Shown here: piece by piece, positions 54,727 to 64,000 of the stretch
Layout of the letters: each line of letters begins with the position of its first letter
Numbering within the stretch: the stretch's first letter is position 1
Assembly: GCA_017569285.1 (NCBI GenBank)
Contig: CP069419.1
Coordinates: 744,001 to 808,000 of the forward strand
Length of the DNA stretch: 64,000 bases
From: Clostridiales bacterium
GTDB lineage: Bacteria; Bacillota; Clostridia; Christensenellales; Aristaeellaceae
Reading direction: 5' to 3'
Translations under genes and position numbers: made by a program
Notes under the pieces: model-generated
Database searches by the model: none
The model's input: the letters and a program-made list of their open reading frames with translations, nothing else
What the model was told of the DNA's origin: nothing

Positions 54727-56193
54727 TTATTCCGGAATTTCCGTGGAAAAGTTGTCCCGTGTGATATAGAAAAGGGTCCCCCCGTCAATGGTCACGGCAT
54801 CATGCATGCCGTCCCAGTCACTCAGTATGATCGTATGCGCTCCGCCGTTCACCGTGCGGAGCGTTATTTTAGTGTGCGCGTTTCCGGTTTCCGCATCTGC
54901 CGGCAGTCTCCCGGTGATGTTCACCGTCAGCAGTCGGTCGTACATTGCGGTAAATGCATCCCAGGAGATTTCAGTGCCGTTCCTCAGGCAGGCCGTCCGG
55001 GCTTCACCGGTATCCTCATCCGTCACGACTTCCCGCTTCAGCGTGTATTCCGTCGTACTCCCGTTCTTCTCCACCGTCATGCTGTCCAGGCTGTTCAGCG
55101 GGGTGGCAAAGAGGTACCGGGCCGCCGTATCCAGCGGTTTCGTTTTCAGGAAGGGGGCCAGCGTCATATAGGCCACCTTGTCAATCTCATTCCCGAACCG
55201 GACATAGTGGTACAGTCCGTCTTCGCTTTCGGCGATATCAATCACCACGGTGCTCTCCGGCCGTTCCACCACATCATATACACCGTTTCCGGACACCTTG
55301 CCGGTGGATCCCGCCGCCATATGCAGGGTCAGCGTCCAGGCCGGCTGGAGCAGGCCGCGTTTTTCCAGGTTTTCCCCGGTGGCTTCCTCCACAAATATGC
55401 CCAGGTGCAGGCCTTCCGCGGCGTTTTTCAGGGTTTCAATGCTCTCGTCATCCGCGGGATACTGCATCGGTACGGTGATCTCCCAGTTTGTGGAAACGTC
55501 CCGGTCGGTGATACTGCCCCGCAGCCGCCATTCCGCGGTCACATTCCCGTCCGCTCCGGCAATCGTGATCCGGTCCAGCAGTACAGCAAAAACCTCCGGC
55601 TGGTTCACCGGATGCAGGATATCCGGTGACGGGTCCAGGTCCTCCGCCTGCCCGCGGGAAATGGCAAACAGGCGGTCGTCACCGTCTACGGTCATATAGT
55701 ACCATTCCCGGTCACCCGGTACCGGGTCGCCGAGCCGGATGGTGATCTCCTGTCCGTCCGAAAAACGGGCACGGGCGGTCACGGAGGGTTCTTCCAGGCC
55801 GAACAGTGCCTCGCTGCCCCGGTAATCCTCCGGATTGTCCGTCAGCACTTCCTCATAGGCCAGGTTGGCCAGCGATTCAAGCAGCATCTGCGCCGTTGCG
55901 GATTCAGCTGCCCAGTTCTCCTCCCCGTTCAGGTGCATCTTTCCGTCTTCTCCCCGGGTCAGCGTCCAGGATTCCTCACCCTTCCGGGTAATGGTCACGG
56001 ATTCCACTTCTTCCGTTCCGCGGTTCATCAGGATGCCCCCGGTCACGGGAAGATCCAGTATTTCCGTTTCCGTTTTCCGGGTCAGGAGCACAGCGGCAGC
56101 CACGCTGCCGGCCAGCAGCAGTGCCGCAGCCGCGATCCACAGCGCGCGCCTGTGTTTATTCCCCTTCCGGGTTTTTCGGTCAACATGTTGCAT
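54727..56193 (-). CDS. DUF4340-domain protein of a Gld-type ABC exporter
   Basis: 488 aa. A membrane anchor at about 17-38 is followed by an extracellular beta-rich region (DLPVTGGILMNRG, WYYMTVDGDDRLFAISRG), matching the DUF4340 family often found with GldA/GldF/GldG-type ABC-2 genes. It is the last gene of the operon dnaE-ATPase-permease-DUF4340. A role outside the membrane with the exporter is inferred. No enzyme motif. Confidence 0.85.
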   Translation of the reverse strand: MQHVDRKTRKGNKHRRALWIAAAALLLAGSVAAAVLLTRKTETEILDLPVTGGILMNRGTEEVESVTITRKGEESWTLTRGEDGKMHLNGEENWAAESATAQMLLESLANLAYEEVLTDNPEDYRGSEALFGLEEPSVTARARFSDGQEITIRLGDPVPGDREWYYMTVDGDDRLFAISRGQAEDLDPSPDILHPVNQPEVFAVLLDRITIAGADGNVTAEWRLRGSITDRDVSTNWEITVPMQYPADDESIETLKNAAEGLHLGIFVEEATGENLEKRGLLQPAWTLTLHMAAGSTGKVSGNGVYDVVERPESTVVIDIAESEDGLYHYVRFGNEIDKVAYMTLAPFLKTKPLDTAARYLFATPLNSLDSMTVEKNGSTTEYTLKREVVTDEDTGEARTACLRNGTEISWDAFTAMYDRLLTVNITGRLPADAETGNAHTKITLRTVNGGAHTIILSDWDGMHDAVTIDGGTLFYITRDNFSTEIPE

Positions 56194-56215
56194 GGTTGCT
56201 TCTCTTTTCTCCGGT

Positions 56216-58435
56216 TCACCGGTTCCTGCGCCGGGCCAGTACCAGCAGAGCGGCCAGCAGGACGGCTGCAGGCAGCGCCACCAGCAGGACGGATCCCAGC
56301 ATCGTGCTTCCGGTACCCAGGGTGGGATGCAGTCCCACCTTCGGCATAATGCTCAGGTTGGAAGCTTCCATATCCAGCAGGTAATCCATCACCCGGATCG
56401 TCAGCTGCTGTCCGTTGGTCATGCTCAGGATCCCCTCATTCACCAGCGCTTCGGTACAGCCGATGATAAACGCCCGGGAGAGGTGGCCTTCCGTCGTAAT
56501 CCGCCAGGACTGCAGGGCCAGTGCGAACGGGCCAGCCATTCCGGTATCGGTCAGTTCTCCCGCTGCCCCGGAAGTCATCAGGCTCGCGGTTTCCCCGCTC
56601 TGCAGCACCACGGAAGTCGTCATGTAATTGTCAGTATCCTCCGGTATTTCAAATGCGGTGGCATCCGGCATCATAATCTCAGTCATCCCGGATGCAACCA
56701 GGTCAATCGTCATGTCGGTGGACAGCATTTCTGGCAGCAGCCAGTTCCTGTACACATCATAATAGGTGTTATCCGCCGAAGCATCCGCAAAAACCACTCC
56801 TTCCACGCATTCAAATCCGCAGCTGCGCAGCAGGATCCGGTAATTCGGCATTCTCTGCATTTTCCCGTCGTCCAGGTAATCCCGCGTAAACAGGAAGCTT
56901 CCGCCCTGCCGGGCAAAGGCATTCAGTTTCTCCAGTTCGGTATCGCTCAGGTCCTGCCGCGGGCTGAAGAAAACCAGTACGTCCCGCGGATCCGGCTGGA
57001 AATCCTTATCCCCGGTGTTGGCGTATACGACCTCGTACTGATAGGCTTTCAGCAGGTTTTCAAATGTTTCCAGATCCCCGGCGCCCCATTCATCATGCCC
57101 CTGGATGATGACAACCTGCGGTACCCGTTCCCGGGTCACATAGTGGATGGCTTCGGTCAGGAGGACTTCGGAATTCCACATTGCGCTTACTTCGGAAGTC
57201 TCCGTCTCGGTCAGCCAGGTGGCATATTCCGCCGGACCGATCAGCCGGGATCGGCCGGTATCCTCACACCAGACAATCAGTCCTTCATCCTGCGGTGTTC
57301 CCTTGTCGGTTGTAAAGCGGGAGACCAGCGCCGGGTTCAGTGCGATGTCCGCCTGTTCCCAGGTGATCCGGGAGCTGGCTGCTGCATAACGGTCCAGCAG
57401 CTCCATCAGCGGGACATCCTCGTCTCCGTTCCGGAACAGTGCCCAGATATGCACGTCATGCCCAACGTTTTCCAGCACATCCTGTGTCTTTTCACTGTAG
57501 GTGCTTGCGCTGTTGAACGACAGGTCAATCCGCAGCCCATTCCGCTTTTCCAGCGCGTCCGCGCCGATGCAGAGGGCGGTCAGGGATAGTGCAAGCATCA
57601 CCAGCAGCATAGCGGATACCCCGCTGTATTTCCATTTCTTCACCCGGATTTTCCGGCTTTCCCGGTCCGCGGCTTTCTTCTTCCGGATCCCGCGGCGGAT
57701 CCGCTGCATCACGGATTCCTCCGGCTTCCCGGTGCCGGTCCTTCTCCGGTCCAGGCAGTACACGGTCAGCGTCAGGAACAGGGCGATGAATGCCAGGTCA
57801 AAGATGATACACGCAAAGCTCAGCTGTCCTGCCTGGAACGTCATATTACGCCTGTACAGGGATACAAACTTCAGGATATCGGACACCCAGACGTTTCGCA
57901 CAGCGGTCTGCAGCAGGTCGAGAATCCACAGCATGAAATTGGCGCCGAATGCCAGCACCGCCGCGGTCACCGGTGTCGCCGCGCAGCCCGACAGGAACAG
58001 GTCCATCGCGGCAAAGGCGCATCCTTCCAGGATGAATCCCAGGTAGTTCACCGCCAGTTCCGCGGGGAATACCTGTCCGTACAGCGCCACAATCAGGACG
58101 TACGGCAGTGTCAATCCGGCTGTGATCAGCAGCACTGTTACCGCCGCCAGGTACTTGCCTGACACAATGCCCGGCAGGGAAACCGGACTGGTCAGCAGCA
58201 GCTGGTCCGTTTTTTTCTGCCGTTCCTCCGCCAGCAGCCGCATCGTCAGGATCGGGCTCACCAGCATCCAGATCGCGCTGATTTCCGTGAAGAATCCCGG
58301 CAGGTTGCTGCTTCTCCGGCTCAGGATATCCAGGTAAAAAAGAACCGAGGAAATCGCGAGGAACACGCCCAGGAACACGTAACCCACCGGGGTATGGAAA
58401 TACCCCCGCATCTCCCGTTTCCAGATGGCCTTCAC
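56216..58435 (-). CDS. ABC-2 permease fused to a GldG-type domain
   Basis: 739 aa. Residues 1-235 are an ABC-2 (GldF-like) permease with six helices (WKREMRGYFHTPVGYVFLG, LTSPVSLPGIVSGKYLAAV). From about 285 to 739 a GldG-like domain follows: one helix, a large outer domain (VVIIQGHDEWGAGDLETFEN, YANTGDKDFQPDPRDVLVFF), and a C-terminal helix ending ARRRNR. The two are separate genes in Bacteroidetes; fusion makes one subunit here. The role in gliding does not apply to a clostridium; lipid or peptide export is possible. Confidence 0.88.
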   Translation of the reverse strand: MKAIWKREMRGYFHTPVGYVFLGVFLAISSVLFYLDILSRRSSNLPGFFTEISAIWMLVSPILTMRLLAEERQKKTDQLLLTSPVSLPGIVSGKYLAAVTVLLITAGLTLPYVLIVALYGQVFPAELAVNYLGFILEGCAFAAMDLFLSGCAATPVTAAVLAFGANFMLWILDLLQTAVRNVWVSDILKFVSLYRRNMTFQAGQLSFACIIFDLAFIALFLTLTVYCLDRRRTGTGKPEESVMQRIRRGIRKKKAADRESRKIRVKKWKYSGVSAMLLVMLALSLTALCIGADALEKRNGLRIDLSFNSASTYSEKTQDVLENVGHDVHIWALFRNGDEDVPLMELLDRYAAASSRITWEQADIALNPALVSRFTTDKGTPQDEGLIVWCEDTGRSRLIGPAEYATWLTETETSEVSAMWNSEVLLTEAIHYVTRERVPQVVIIQGHDEWGAGDLETFENLLKAYQYEVVYANTGDKDFQPDPRDVLVFFSPRQDLSDTELEKLNAFARQGGSFLFTRDYLDDGKMQRMPNYRILLRSCGFECVEGVVFADASADNTYYDVYRNWLLPEMLSTDMTIDLVASGMTEIMMPDATAFEIPEDTDNYMTTSVVLQSGETASLMTSGAAGELTDTGMAGPFALALQSWRITTEGHLSRAFIIGCTEALVNEGILSMTNGQQLTIRVMDYLLDMEASNLSIMPKVGLHPTLGTGSTMLGSVLLVALPAAVLLAALLVLARRRNR

Positions 58436-58453
58436 GCGGTTTCCTCCTTTCTG

Positions 58454-59395
58454 TTATTCATTGTTCCTGTCCGTCTCCCGCAGGAAAACTTCCTCCAGGG
58501 TCTCCTTTTCCACTCTCATCATCCGCACCGGAATGCCCGCTCCCGCCAGCAGCCGGAATACCCGATCCGCTGCCGCACCGGCATCCCCGCCTGCCTCCAT
58601 CACCAGCCGGGCTTCCGTCACCCCGTTCTCTTCCGCGGGCAGGAGTTCTGCCCGGATATCCGTGTCCAGGTGCTGCAGCCGCGGCATCACCGTGCCCTCT
58701 TCCCCGGCGATCTTCAGCCGGATCCGCAGCGTCCCGGTCTCCGGCTCATTCCGGTCAAAGTCGCGCACCATTCGCCCGCCGTCCAGGATAATCACCCGGG
58801 AGCACAGCTGCTGTACTTCCGACAGGATATGGCTTGAAAATACCACCGTATGCTCCGCCTGCAGCCGTCGGATCAGTTCCCGGATTTCCACCGTCTGCTT
58901 CGGATCCAGGCCGACGGTGGGCTCGTCCAGGATCAGGATTTCCGGTGATCCGCACAGCGCCTGGGCAATTCCCGCCCGCTGGCGGTAGCCTTTGCTCATA
59001 TGGCCCAGCAGGCGTCCGCGGGTTTCCTGCAGGCCGCACAGGGTCAGGATTTCCTCCACGTGCGCCGGGATCGCTTTTGCGGTCACTTCCCGCAGTTCAC
59101 ACACGAACCGGAGGTATTCCTCGGTAGTCATTTCATCATACAGTGGCGGCCGTTCCGGCAGGTATCCGATCATATGCCGGCATGCCCGGGCGGATTCCAG
59201 CATGTCCATGCCCCCGATCCGCACCGTCCCTGCCGTCGGCGGAAAATACCCCGTAATCAGGTTCAGCGCGGTGGTTTTTCCCGCGCCGTTCCGTCCCAGC
59301 AGTCCCACGGTCTCTCCCTTGCCGATATGCAGGGTCACATCCCGCAGGCCGTATATCGCGCCATATTTCTTGGTCGCATGTTCCAGTTCAATCAT
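58454..59395 (-). CDS. ABC-2 exporter ATPase (GldA/NatA-like)
   Basis: 313 aa. Walker A GRNGAGKTTALN, Walker B LILDEPTVGLDP and H-loop VFSSHILSEVQQL are clear; the signature is the degenerate MSKGYRQRAGIAQAL, as usual in this group. A C-terminal regulatory part from about 215. The ATG at 59395 overlaps the stop of dnaE by 4 bases (ATGA), so its translation is coupled to the replicative polymerase. Confidence 0.9.
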   Translation of the reverse strand: MIELEHATKKYGAIYGLRDVTLHIGKGETVGLLGRNGAGKTTALNLITGYFPPTAGTVRIGGMDMLESARACRHMIGYLPERPPLYDEMTTEEYLRFVCELREVTAKAIPAHVEEILTLCGLQETRGRLLGHMSKGYRQRAGIAQALCGSPEILILDEPTVGLDPKQTVEIRELIRRLQAEHTVVFSSHILSEVQQLCSRVIILDGGRMVRDFDRNEPETGTLRIRLKIAGEEGTVMPRLQHLDTDIRAELLPAEENGVTEARLVMEAGGDAGAAADRVFRLLAGAGIPVRMMRVEKETLEEVFLRETDRNNE

Positions 59396-62300
59396 GTCTT
59401 TCTCCGCAGGACCACGTTTTCCGCGCCCAGCGCCTCCTTCAGGCGGGCCAGCCCGTCTTCATTCCCGCTGAACCAGCTGCTGCGGGGGCACAGCAGCGTC
59501 ATTTTCTCCGCAGGAATGTGCATATAAACCGGAATGTCGCCGCTGTCCAGCGCCAGCATAGCCTGCGTCCGGTCCATATCCTTCCTCTCCAGCCGCAGGA
59601 ACAGCTTGGCTTCCGCCAGTTCCGCCGCCTTCGCGTCGGGAATCAGCGGCTGTTCCGGCTCCTTCTTCACCGGAGCTTTTTTCCAGTCATCCAGGCGGGC
59701 AATCCGCTCCGCCAGCAGCTTCGGTGCTTCCTCTTCCCGTACGCTGATCTTCCCGCTGATCACCACCGCCTCATCCTCCCGGATCAGCGGCTGGTACCGC
59801 TCAAACACCCGCGGAAATGCCAGGCACTCAATCTGGCCGGTCATATCCTCCAGCGTCAGGAAGGCCATATAGTCGCCCTTCTTGGTCGCCTTTCCCTTCA
59901 CCTCGGTCAGGATACCGCCCATATCGACAAACATACCATCCAGGTCCTGTCCGTCTTCCTCGCCGTCTTCCACGCGGGCAGCGGTCATGGTCATATCCTT
60001 CAGCACGTCGGCATAATCATCCAGCGGATGTCCGGTCATATATACGCCGGATGCTTCCTTTTCCATCTGCAGCTTCACCCGGGCCGGGCAGTCCGGCAGG
60101 TCCGGCAGGCGGATCTGCGCACCCATCATGGCCGGGCTTTCGTCCTGCCCGAACATGTCGAACAGGCTTACCTGTCCGCTCACATTCTTCTTCCGGATGG
60201 ACTGGTTGGCGTCCATCGCCGTTTCGTACACGGCCAGCATCTGCGGCCGGTTGGCGCCCATCCCGTCGAACGCGCCGGCCTTGATCAGGCTTTCCGTCAC
60301 GCGCTTGCTGCAGTCTGCCGTGTCAATCCGGCTGCAGAAATCAAAAATGTCCCGGTAAGGTCCGCCGTTTTCCCGCTCCCGGATCACGGCGTTCACGGCG
60401 TTTTCCCCGACGCTCTTCACCGCGCCCAGGCCGAACAGAATCGCGGTTTTCCCTTCCGCATCCCGGGCGACCGTAAACTTCCAGCGGCTCCGGTTGACAT
60501 GGGGCGGCAGTACAGGGATTCCCCGCCCGCGGCAGTACTGGATATAGCCGGCGATCTTGCCGGTGTTGCCGTATACGCTGTTCAGCATTGCCGCCATAAA
60601 CTGCACCGGATAGTAATGCTTCAGCCAGGCGGTCTGCATGGCGACCACGCCGTACGCGGCCGCGTGGGACTTGTTGAACGCATAGCTCGCGAAGGCGATC
60701 ATTTCATCGTAGATCTCATTGGCGACCTTCTCCGGCACGCCGTTGCGCACGCATCCGGGTACCTTCACGTTCCCGTCCGCGTCCGTCATTCCGTGCACGA
60801 AGATCTCGCGTTCCTCTTCCATGACCTTGTGCTTTTTCTTGGCCATGGCGCGGCGCACCAGGTCGCTCCGGCCGTAGCTGTACCCGGCCAGGTCCCGCAC
60901 AATCTGCATCACCTGCTCCTGGTACACCATACACCCGTAAGTTACGTCCAGGATCGGGCGCAGCTTCTCCGTCTTGTACCGGACGCTGGATGGATCCACC
61001 TTCCCGGCGATATAGCGCGGAATGGAATCCATCGGGCCGGGCCGGTACAGGGAGATCGCCGCGATAATATCCTCAAAGCAGGAGGGCTTCATGCTGGTCA
61101 GGAACCCGGTCATTCCCGCGCCTTCCATCTGGAACACGCCGTCCGTATCCCCCCGGCAGATCATCTCGTAAACAGCAGGATCATCCAGCGGGATATCCTC
61201 CGGCTTCATGTCGGTGCCGGCTTCCCGCATCATATCCAGCGTATCCCGGATCACTGTCAGCGTCCGCAGGCCCAGGAAGTCCATCTTCAGCAGGCCCAGC
61301 CGCTCAATGATGCCCATGGGATACTGCGTGGTGATCACGTCATCGTTGCGCTGCAGCGGTACGAACTCCACCACGGGTTTGCCGGTGATCAGCACGCCGG
61401 CGGCGTGCGTGGAGGCATGCCGCGGCATTCCTTCCAGCGTCATCGCCGTATCGATCAGTTCCTTTACCCGGGGCTGTTCATCCACCATCTGGCGCAGCAT
61501 GGGGGAAAGGTTCATCGCCTTTTCCAGCGTGATCCCCAGGTCCATGGGCACTGCCTTGGCCACCGCGTCCGTCTCCTGGTAGCTCATTCCCAGCACGCGC
61601 CCGACGTCGCGCACCACGCCGCGGGCTGCCATCGTACCGAAGGTGATAATCTGGCTCACATGGTCCGCGCCGTATTTCCGCGCCACATAGTCAATCACTT
61701 CCTGCCGCCGTTCATAGCAGAAGTCCACGTCAATATCCGGCATGGTCACCCGCTCCGGGTTCAGGAAGCGTTCAAACAGCAGCTGGTACTTCAGCGGATC
61801 CAGCATGGTGATGCCCAGGGAATACGCGACAATGGACCCGGCGCCGCTTCCGCGGCCCGGTCCCACCATGATTCCCTGGGATTTGGCATAGTGGATGAAA
61901 TCCCAGACGATCAGGAAGTAATCCACATAGCCCATATGTTCAATTGTAGACAGTTCATACTCCAGGCGCTGCCAGGGTTCATCCCCTTCCTTCGCCTCCG
62001 GATACAGCCGGCGGATGCCTTCGCTGCACAGCCGCCGCAGCATTTGCTCCGCGGTTTCGCCTTCGGGCACCGGATACTTCGGCAGCCGTGTCACGCCGAA
62101 CTCGAATGTCACATTGCACCGGTCAGCGATTTCCCTTGTCCGCTCCAGTGCGTCCGGCACCTGCCGGAACAGGGCGCGCATCTCTTCCTCGCTCTTGACA
62201 TACAGTTCGCTGGTCTCCATCCGCATCCGCTGGTCGTCTGCCAGCGTCTTGCCGGTCTGGATGCACATCAGCACTTCCTGTGCGTGGGCGTCCTTTTTCT

Positions 62301-62922
62301 CCAGGTAGTGGCAGTCGTTCGTCGCCACCAGCGGCACGTCCATCTCCCGCGCGATGGCGATCAGCCGGGGAAGGACCGTCTTTTCGTCCCGCAGGTTATG
62401 GTCCATGATCTCGATATAGAAGTTGTCCTTCCCGAAGATCTCCTGCATTTCCCGCACATAGGCATGGGCGCTCTCATCCTGCCCGTTCAGCAGCATCTTC
62501 GGCAGGTCGCCGCTCAGGCAGGCGCTCAGGCAGATCAGGCCCTCGTGGTGTTCCCGGATCAGGTTGTAATCGATGCGCGGTTTATAGTAGTACCCGGTCA
62601 GGAATCCTTCGCTGATCAGGTACATCAAATTCTGGTATCCTGTGTTGTTTTCGCACAGCAGGATCAGGTGGCTGTTCTCCCGTCCGGTGGGAGACCGGTC
62701 CGTCCGGTCCCGGCACACATAGGCCTCACAGCCGATAATCGGTTTGATTCCCGCGTCTGTCATCGCCGTGTAGAATTCGATCGCGCCGTAAAGCACACCG
62801 TGATCCGTCACGGCACATGAATCCATGCCCAGGTCTTTCAGCCGCTTCACCAGCGGCTGGATCCGGCAGGCGCCGTCCAGCAGGCTGTATTCCGTATGCA
62901 GATGCAGATGCGTAAAGCTCAT
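59392..62922 (-). CDS. dnaE: DNA polymerase III alpha subunit
   Basis: 1176 aa. An N-terminal PHP domain (HLHLHTEYSLLDG), the catalytic aspartates PDIDVDFCYERR in the palm, GRGSGAGSIV, helix-hairpin-helix motifs and a C-terminal OB-fold (GDYMAFLTLEDMTGQIECLAF). In Firmicutes, DnaE acts with PolC at the fork. The C-terminal end is 4 bases into the ATPase gene. Confidence 0.96.
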   Translation of the reverse strand: MSFTHLHLHTEYSLLDGACRIQPLVKRLKDLGMDSCAVTDHGVLYGAIEFYTAMTDAGIKPIIGCEAYVCRDRTDRSPTGRENSHLILLCENNTGYQNLMYLISEGFLTGYYYKPRIDYNLIREHHEGLICLSACLSGDLPKMLLNGQDESAHAYVREMQEIFGKDNFYIEIMDHNLRDEKTVLPRLIAIAREMDVPLVATNDCHYLEKKDAHAQEVLMCIQTGKTLADDQRMRMETSELYVKSEEEMRALFRQVPDALERTREIADRCNVTFEFGVTRLPKYPVPEGETAEQMLRRLCSEGIRRLYPEAKEGDEPWQRLEYELSTIEHMGYVDYFLIVWDFIHYAKSQGIMVGPGRGSGAGSIVAYSLGITMLDPLKYQLLFERFLNPERVTMPDIDVDFCYERRQEVIDYVARKYGADHVSQIITFGTMAARGVVRDVGRVLGMSYQETDAVAKAVPMDLGITLEKAMNLSPMLRQMVDEQPRVKELIDTAMTLEGMPRHASTHAAGVLITGKPVVEFVPLQRNDDVITTQYPMGIIERLGLLKMDFLGLRTLTVIRDTLDMMREAGTDMKPEDIPLDDPAVYEMICRGDTDGVFQMEGAGMTGFLTSMKPSCFEDIIAAISLYRPGPMDSIPRYIAGKVDPSSVRYKTEKLRPILDVTYGCMVYQEQVMQIVRDLAGYSYGRSDLVRRAMAKKKHKVMEEEREIFVHGMTDADGNVKVPGCVRNGVPEKVANEIYDEMIAFASYAFNKSHAAAYGVVAMQTAWLKHYYPVQFMAAMLNSVYGNTGKIAGYIQYCRGRGIPVLPPHVNRSRWKFTVARDAEGKTAILFGLGAVKSVGENAVNAVIRERENGGPYRDIFDFCSRIDTADCSKRVTESLIKAGAFDGMGANRPQMLAVYETAMDANQSIRKKNVSGQVSLFDMFGQDESPAMMGAQIRLPDLPDCPARVKLQMEKEASGVYMTGHPLDDYADVLKDMTMTAARVEDGEEDGQDLDGMFVDMGGILTEVKGKATKKGDYMAFLTLEDMTGQIECLAFPRVFERYQPLIREDEAVVISGKISVREEEAPKLLAERIARLDDWKKAPVKKEPEQPLIPDAKAAELAEAKLFLRLERKDMDRTQAMLALDSGDIPVYMHIPAEKMTLLCPRSSWFSGNEDGLARLKEALGAENVVLRRKT

Positions 62923-62937
62923 ACCGTTCCCGTATCC

Positions 62938-63393
62938 TTACTGAATGCTTTCCATGATGGTTTTGGTCATGTCCGCGGCGGTCTGGCTGGTATACCAGAA
63001 CTCAATCTGCCATACCTTGTCCCCGTCCCGCAGGATGTATCCGATGGCTTTCCCGTCCGGATTGCTGGCAGTTACCCGGTATACGATCATCTCGACTCCG
63101 TTTACCGTCGTCATCCGGGGATCGTCCACGTCATCCGCCAGGTTGGGAATCATGTCCGCCAGTTGCTGCAAGCCGCTCCCGTTTGCGGAGGTAAACAGGA
63201 TTTCCAGTCCCAGGGATTCGGAAACATAGGCAAAGTCTGCCTTGCCCGGATTCCCGGGCCCGTCATATTCCATACTGTCCGGCAGTGTCAGCGTATACCG
63301 GGTTCCCTTCAGCTGGACGTCCTGGTCCGCGAAGGCCGTCCCGGCCATCACAAGCAGCAGTACGAAAACCAGTGCGGCAATCCGTCTCATCAT
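62938..63393 (-). CDS. Small secreted protein (151 aa)
   Basis: 151 aa from the ATG at 63393 (GGGAG 9 bases upstream). Signal peptide 1-22 (IAALVFVLLLVMAGTAFA). The mature part is a compact beta domain (YTLTLPDSMEYDGPG, VEMIVYRVTASNPDGKAI, KVWQIEFWYTS). Similar small exported proteins occur in Firmicutes, function unknown. Fifteen bases upstream of dnaE, probably co-transcribed. Confidence 0.7.
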   Translation of the reverse strand: MMRRIAALVFVLLLVMAGTAFADQDVQLKGTRYTLTLPDSMEYDGPGNPGKADFAYVSESLGLEILFTSANGSGLQQLADMIPNLADDVDDPRMTTVNGVEMIVYRVTASNPDGKAIGYILRDGDKVWQIEFWYTSQTAADMTKTIMESIQ

Positions 63394-63417
63394 GAATCCC
63401 GTCTCCCTTCCAAAATA

Positions 63418-63449
63418 CAACGCGGGGCGGAAACTCCGCCCCGACGTTG
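63418..63449. terminator. Hairpin between the ABC-type permease and the secreted protein gene
   Basis: A GC-rich stem GGGGCGGA/TCCGCCCC with outer CAACG/CGTTG pairing and a 3-base loop. Only a weak T-stretch follows on the minus strand (TATTTT), so termination may be partial. Confidence 0.5.
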
Positions 63450-63508
63450 TTCAGGTCTTTTTTCAGTCGCAGCCGGAGTTTTCAGGTCCTCTTTCTCCGG
63501 TTACTATT

Positions 63509-64000
63509 TTACTGCTTCGTGTAATACTTGTCCACCGTTTTGTACATATGGGCCCGCAGTGCGAGGCACAGTACAAGCAGTGTGCCTGCCAGCACCGCGA
63601 ACACAGGCCAGATGCCCCATCCGGCGTTGATCATGAAGTAGGTGCCGACAGCCAGGAGGATCAGGATTGCCCAGCTGATCAGCATGGAGATCAGCACACC
63701 GAAGTTCTGCTTCACCGCTTCCTGCTCCGTCGTCCAGTTCAGCTTCGGATGCTTGATGTCATGGGCCAGTGCGATGCAGGCCGCGGCATACACATACAGC
63801 GCGCAGAGGACGAAAGCCAGGAGGGCTTCCAGCCTTGCGGCGGGGAATACAATCACCAGGGCAATGGTCGCGGCAAGCATACCAAGCAGGGACAGACCGC
63901 AGCCGACGGTGAACTTCGCCTTGATCAGCGTATGGCCGGATACCGGCAGGCCGATCAGGAAGTCATGGCCTTTGCCTTCACGGGTGACCGCAGTGCTCAG
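63509..64000 (-). CDS. Membrane protein, ABC-2-type exporter permease C-terminus (partial)
   Basis: The frame runs off the right edge; about 163 residues of the C-terminus are visible. TREGKGHDFLIGLPVSGHTL resembles the loop of large ABC-2 permeases (YthQ-like) that reads REGK...LKSLPVS. Four membrane helices follow (IALVIVFPAARLEALLAF, VYAAACIALAHD, LISMLISWAILILLAVG, VFAVLAGTLLVLCLAL). Partner ATPase outside the window. Confidence 0.65.
   Translation of the reverse strand: MSTAVTREGKGHDFLIGLPVSGHTLIKAKFTVGCGLSLLGMLAATIALVIVFPAARLEALLAFVLCALYVYAAACIALAHDIKHPKLNWTTEQEAVKQNFGVLISMLISWAILILLAVGTYFMINAGWGIWPVFAVLAGTLLVLCLALRAHMYKTVDKYYTKQ

Noticed and set aside
59518-62820. 1100-codon open frame opposite dnaE
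   Set aside because: Shadow of dnaE; shows no domain, while dnaE motifs are complete on the minus strand.

Overview
The window looks like chromosomal DNA from a GC-rich, low-oxygen Clostridia-type Firmicute, probably a gut or rumen fibre or pectin scavenger. Support comes from the ferredoxin-dependent indolepyruvate oxidoreductase, the LplB/LplC-type sugar importer with MsmK/UgpC-like ATPases, the RsbW-like protein, the rpsM-rpsK-rpsD-rpoA-rplQ order and sigma-A-like promoters. The species cannot be fixed from sequence alone. No phage, insertion sequence, tRNA, rRNA or CRISPR array was found.

Left part (1-12.4 kb): the end of a proton-channel (NuoL/MrpA-like) subunit; iorA-iorB-paaK for aryl-pyruvate and arylacetate metabolism; an OmpR-type two-component system; an RsbW-like ATPase; and gyrB-gyrA on the minus strand.

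Centre (12.4-35 kb): a pectin/galacturonate island, almost all on the minus strand. Galacturonate goes through UxaC, UxaB and UxaA to 2-keto-3-deoxygluconate (KDG). Unsaturated uronates released by GH105 go through KduI and KduD to the same KDG. KdgK and KdgA then give pyruvate and glyceraldehyde-3-phosphate. Oligosaccharides are imported by a solute-binding protein plus two permeases and two ATPases. They are trimmed inside the cell by a pectinesterase, a GH28 and a GH105, none of which has a signal peptide. An AraC regulator sits in the middle. The transport operon also encodes five small membrane proteins, four of unknown family, which is the most unusual content of the window. A 125-bp multi-hairpin element lies between kduI and kduD.

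Right part (35-64 kb): a 78-aa protein/tadA/ydcF-like/tldD/tldE operon; a secreted beta-rich protein; the nnr metabolite-repair enzyme; a ferredoxin-type aldo/keto reductase behind a MerR-style promoter, divergent from a MATE exporter; a GntR regulator; secG; fumC-alaX-small protein-cca; the ribosomal alpha operon with a long structured leader; and dnaE overlapping a Gld-type ABC-2 exporter with a DUF4340 protein.

Start codons were chosen from Shine-Dalgarno spacing and promoter position. Several differ from the longest open frame, and this is stated in each entry. Promoters and terminators are read by eye.
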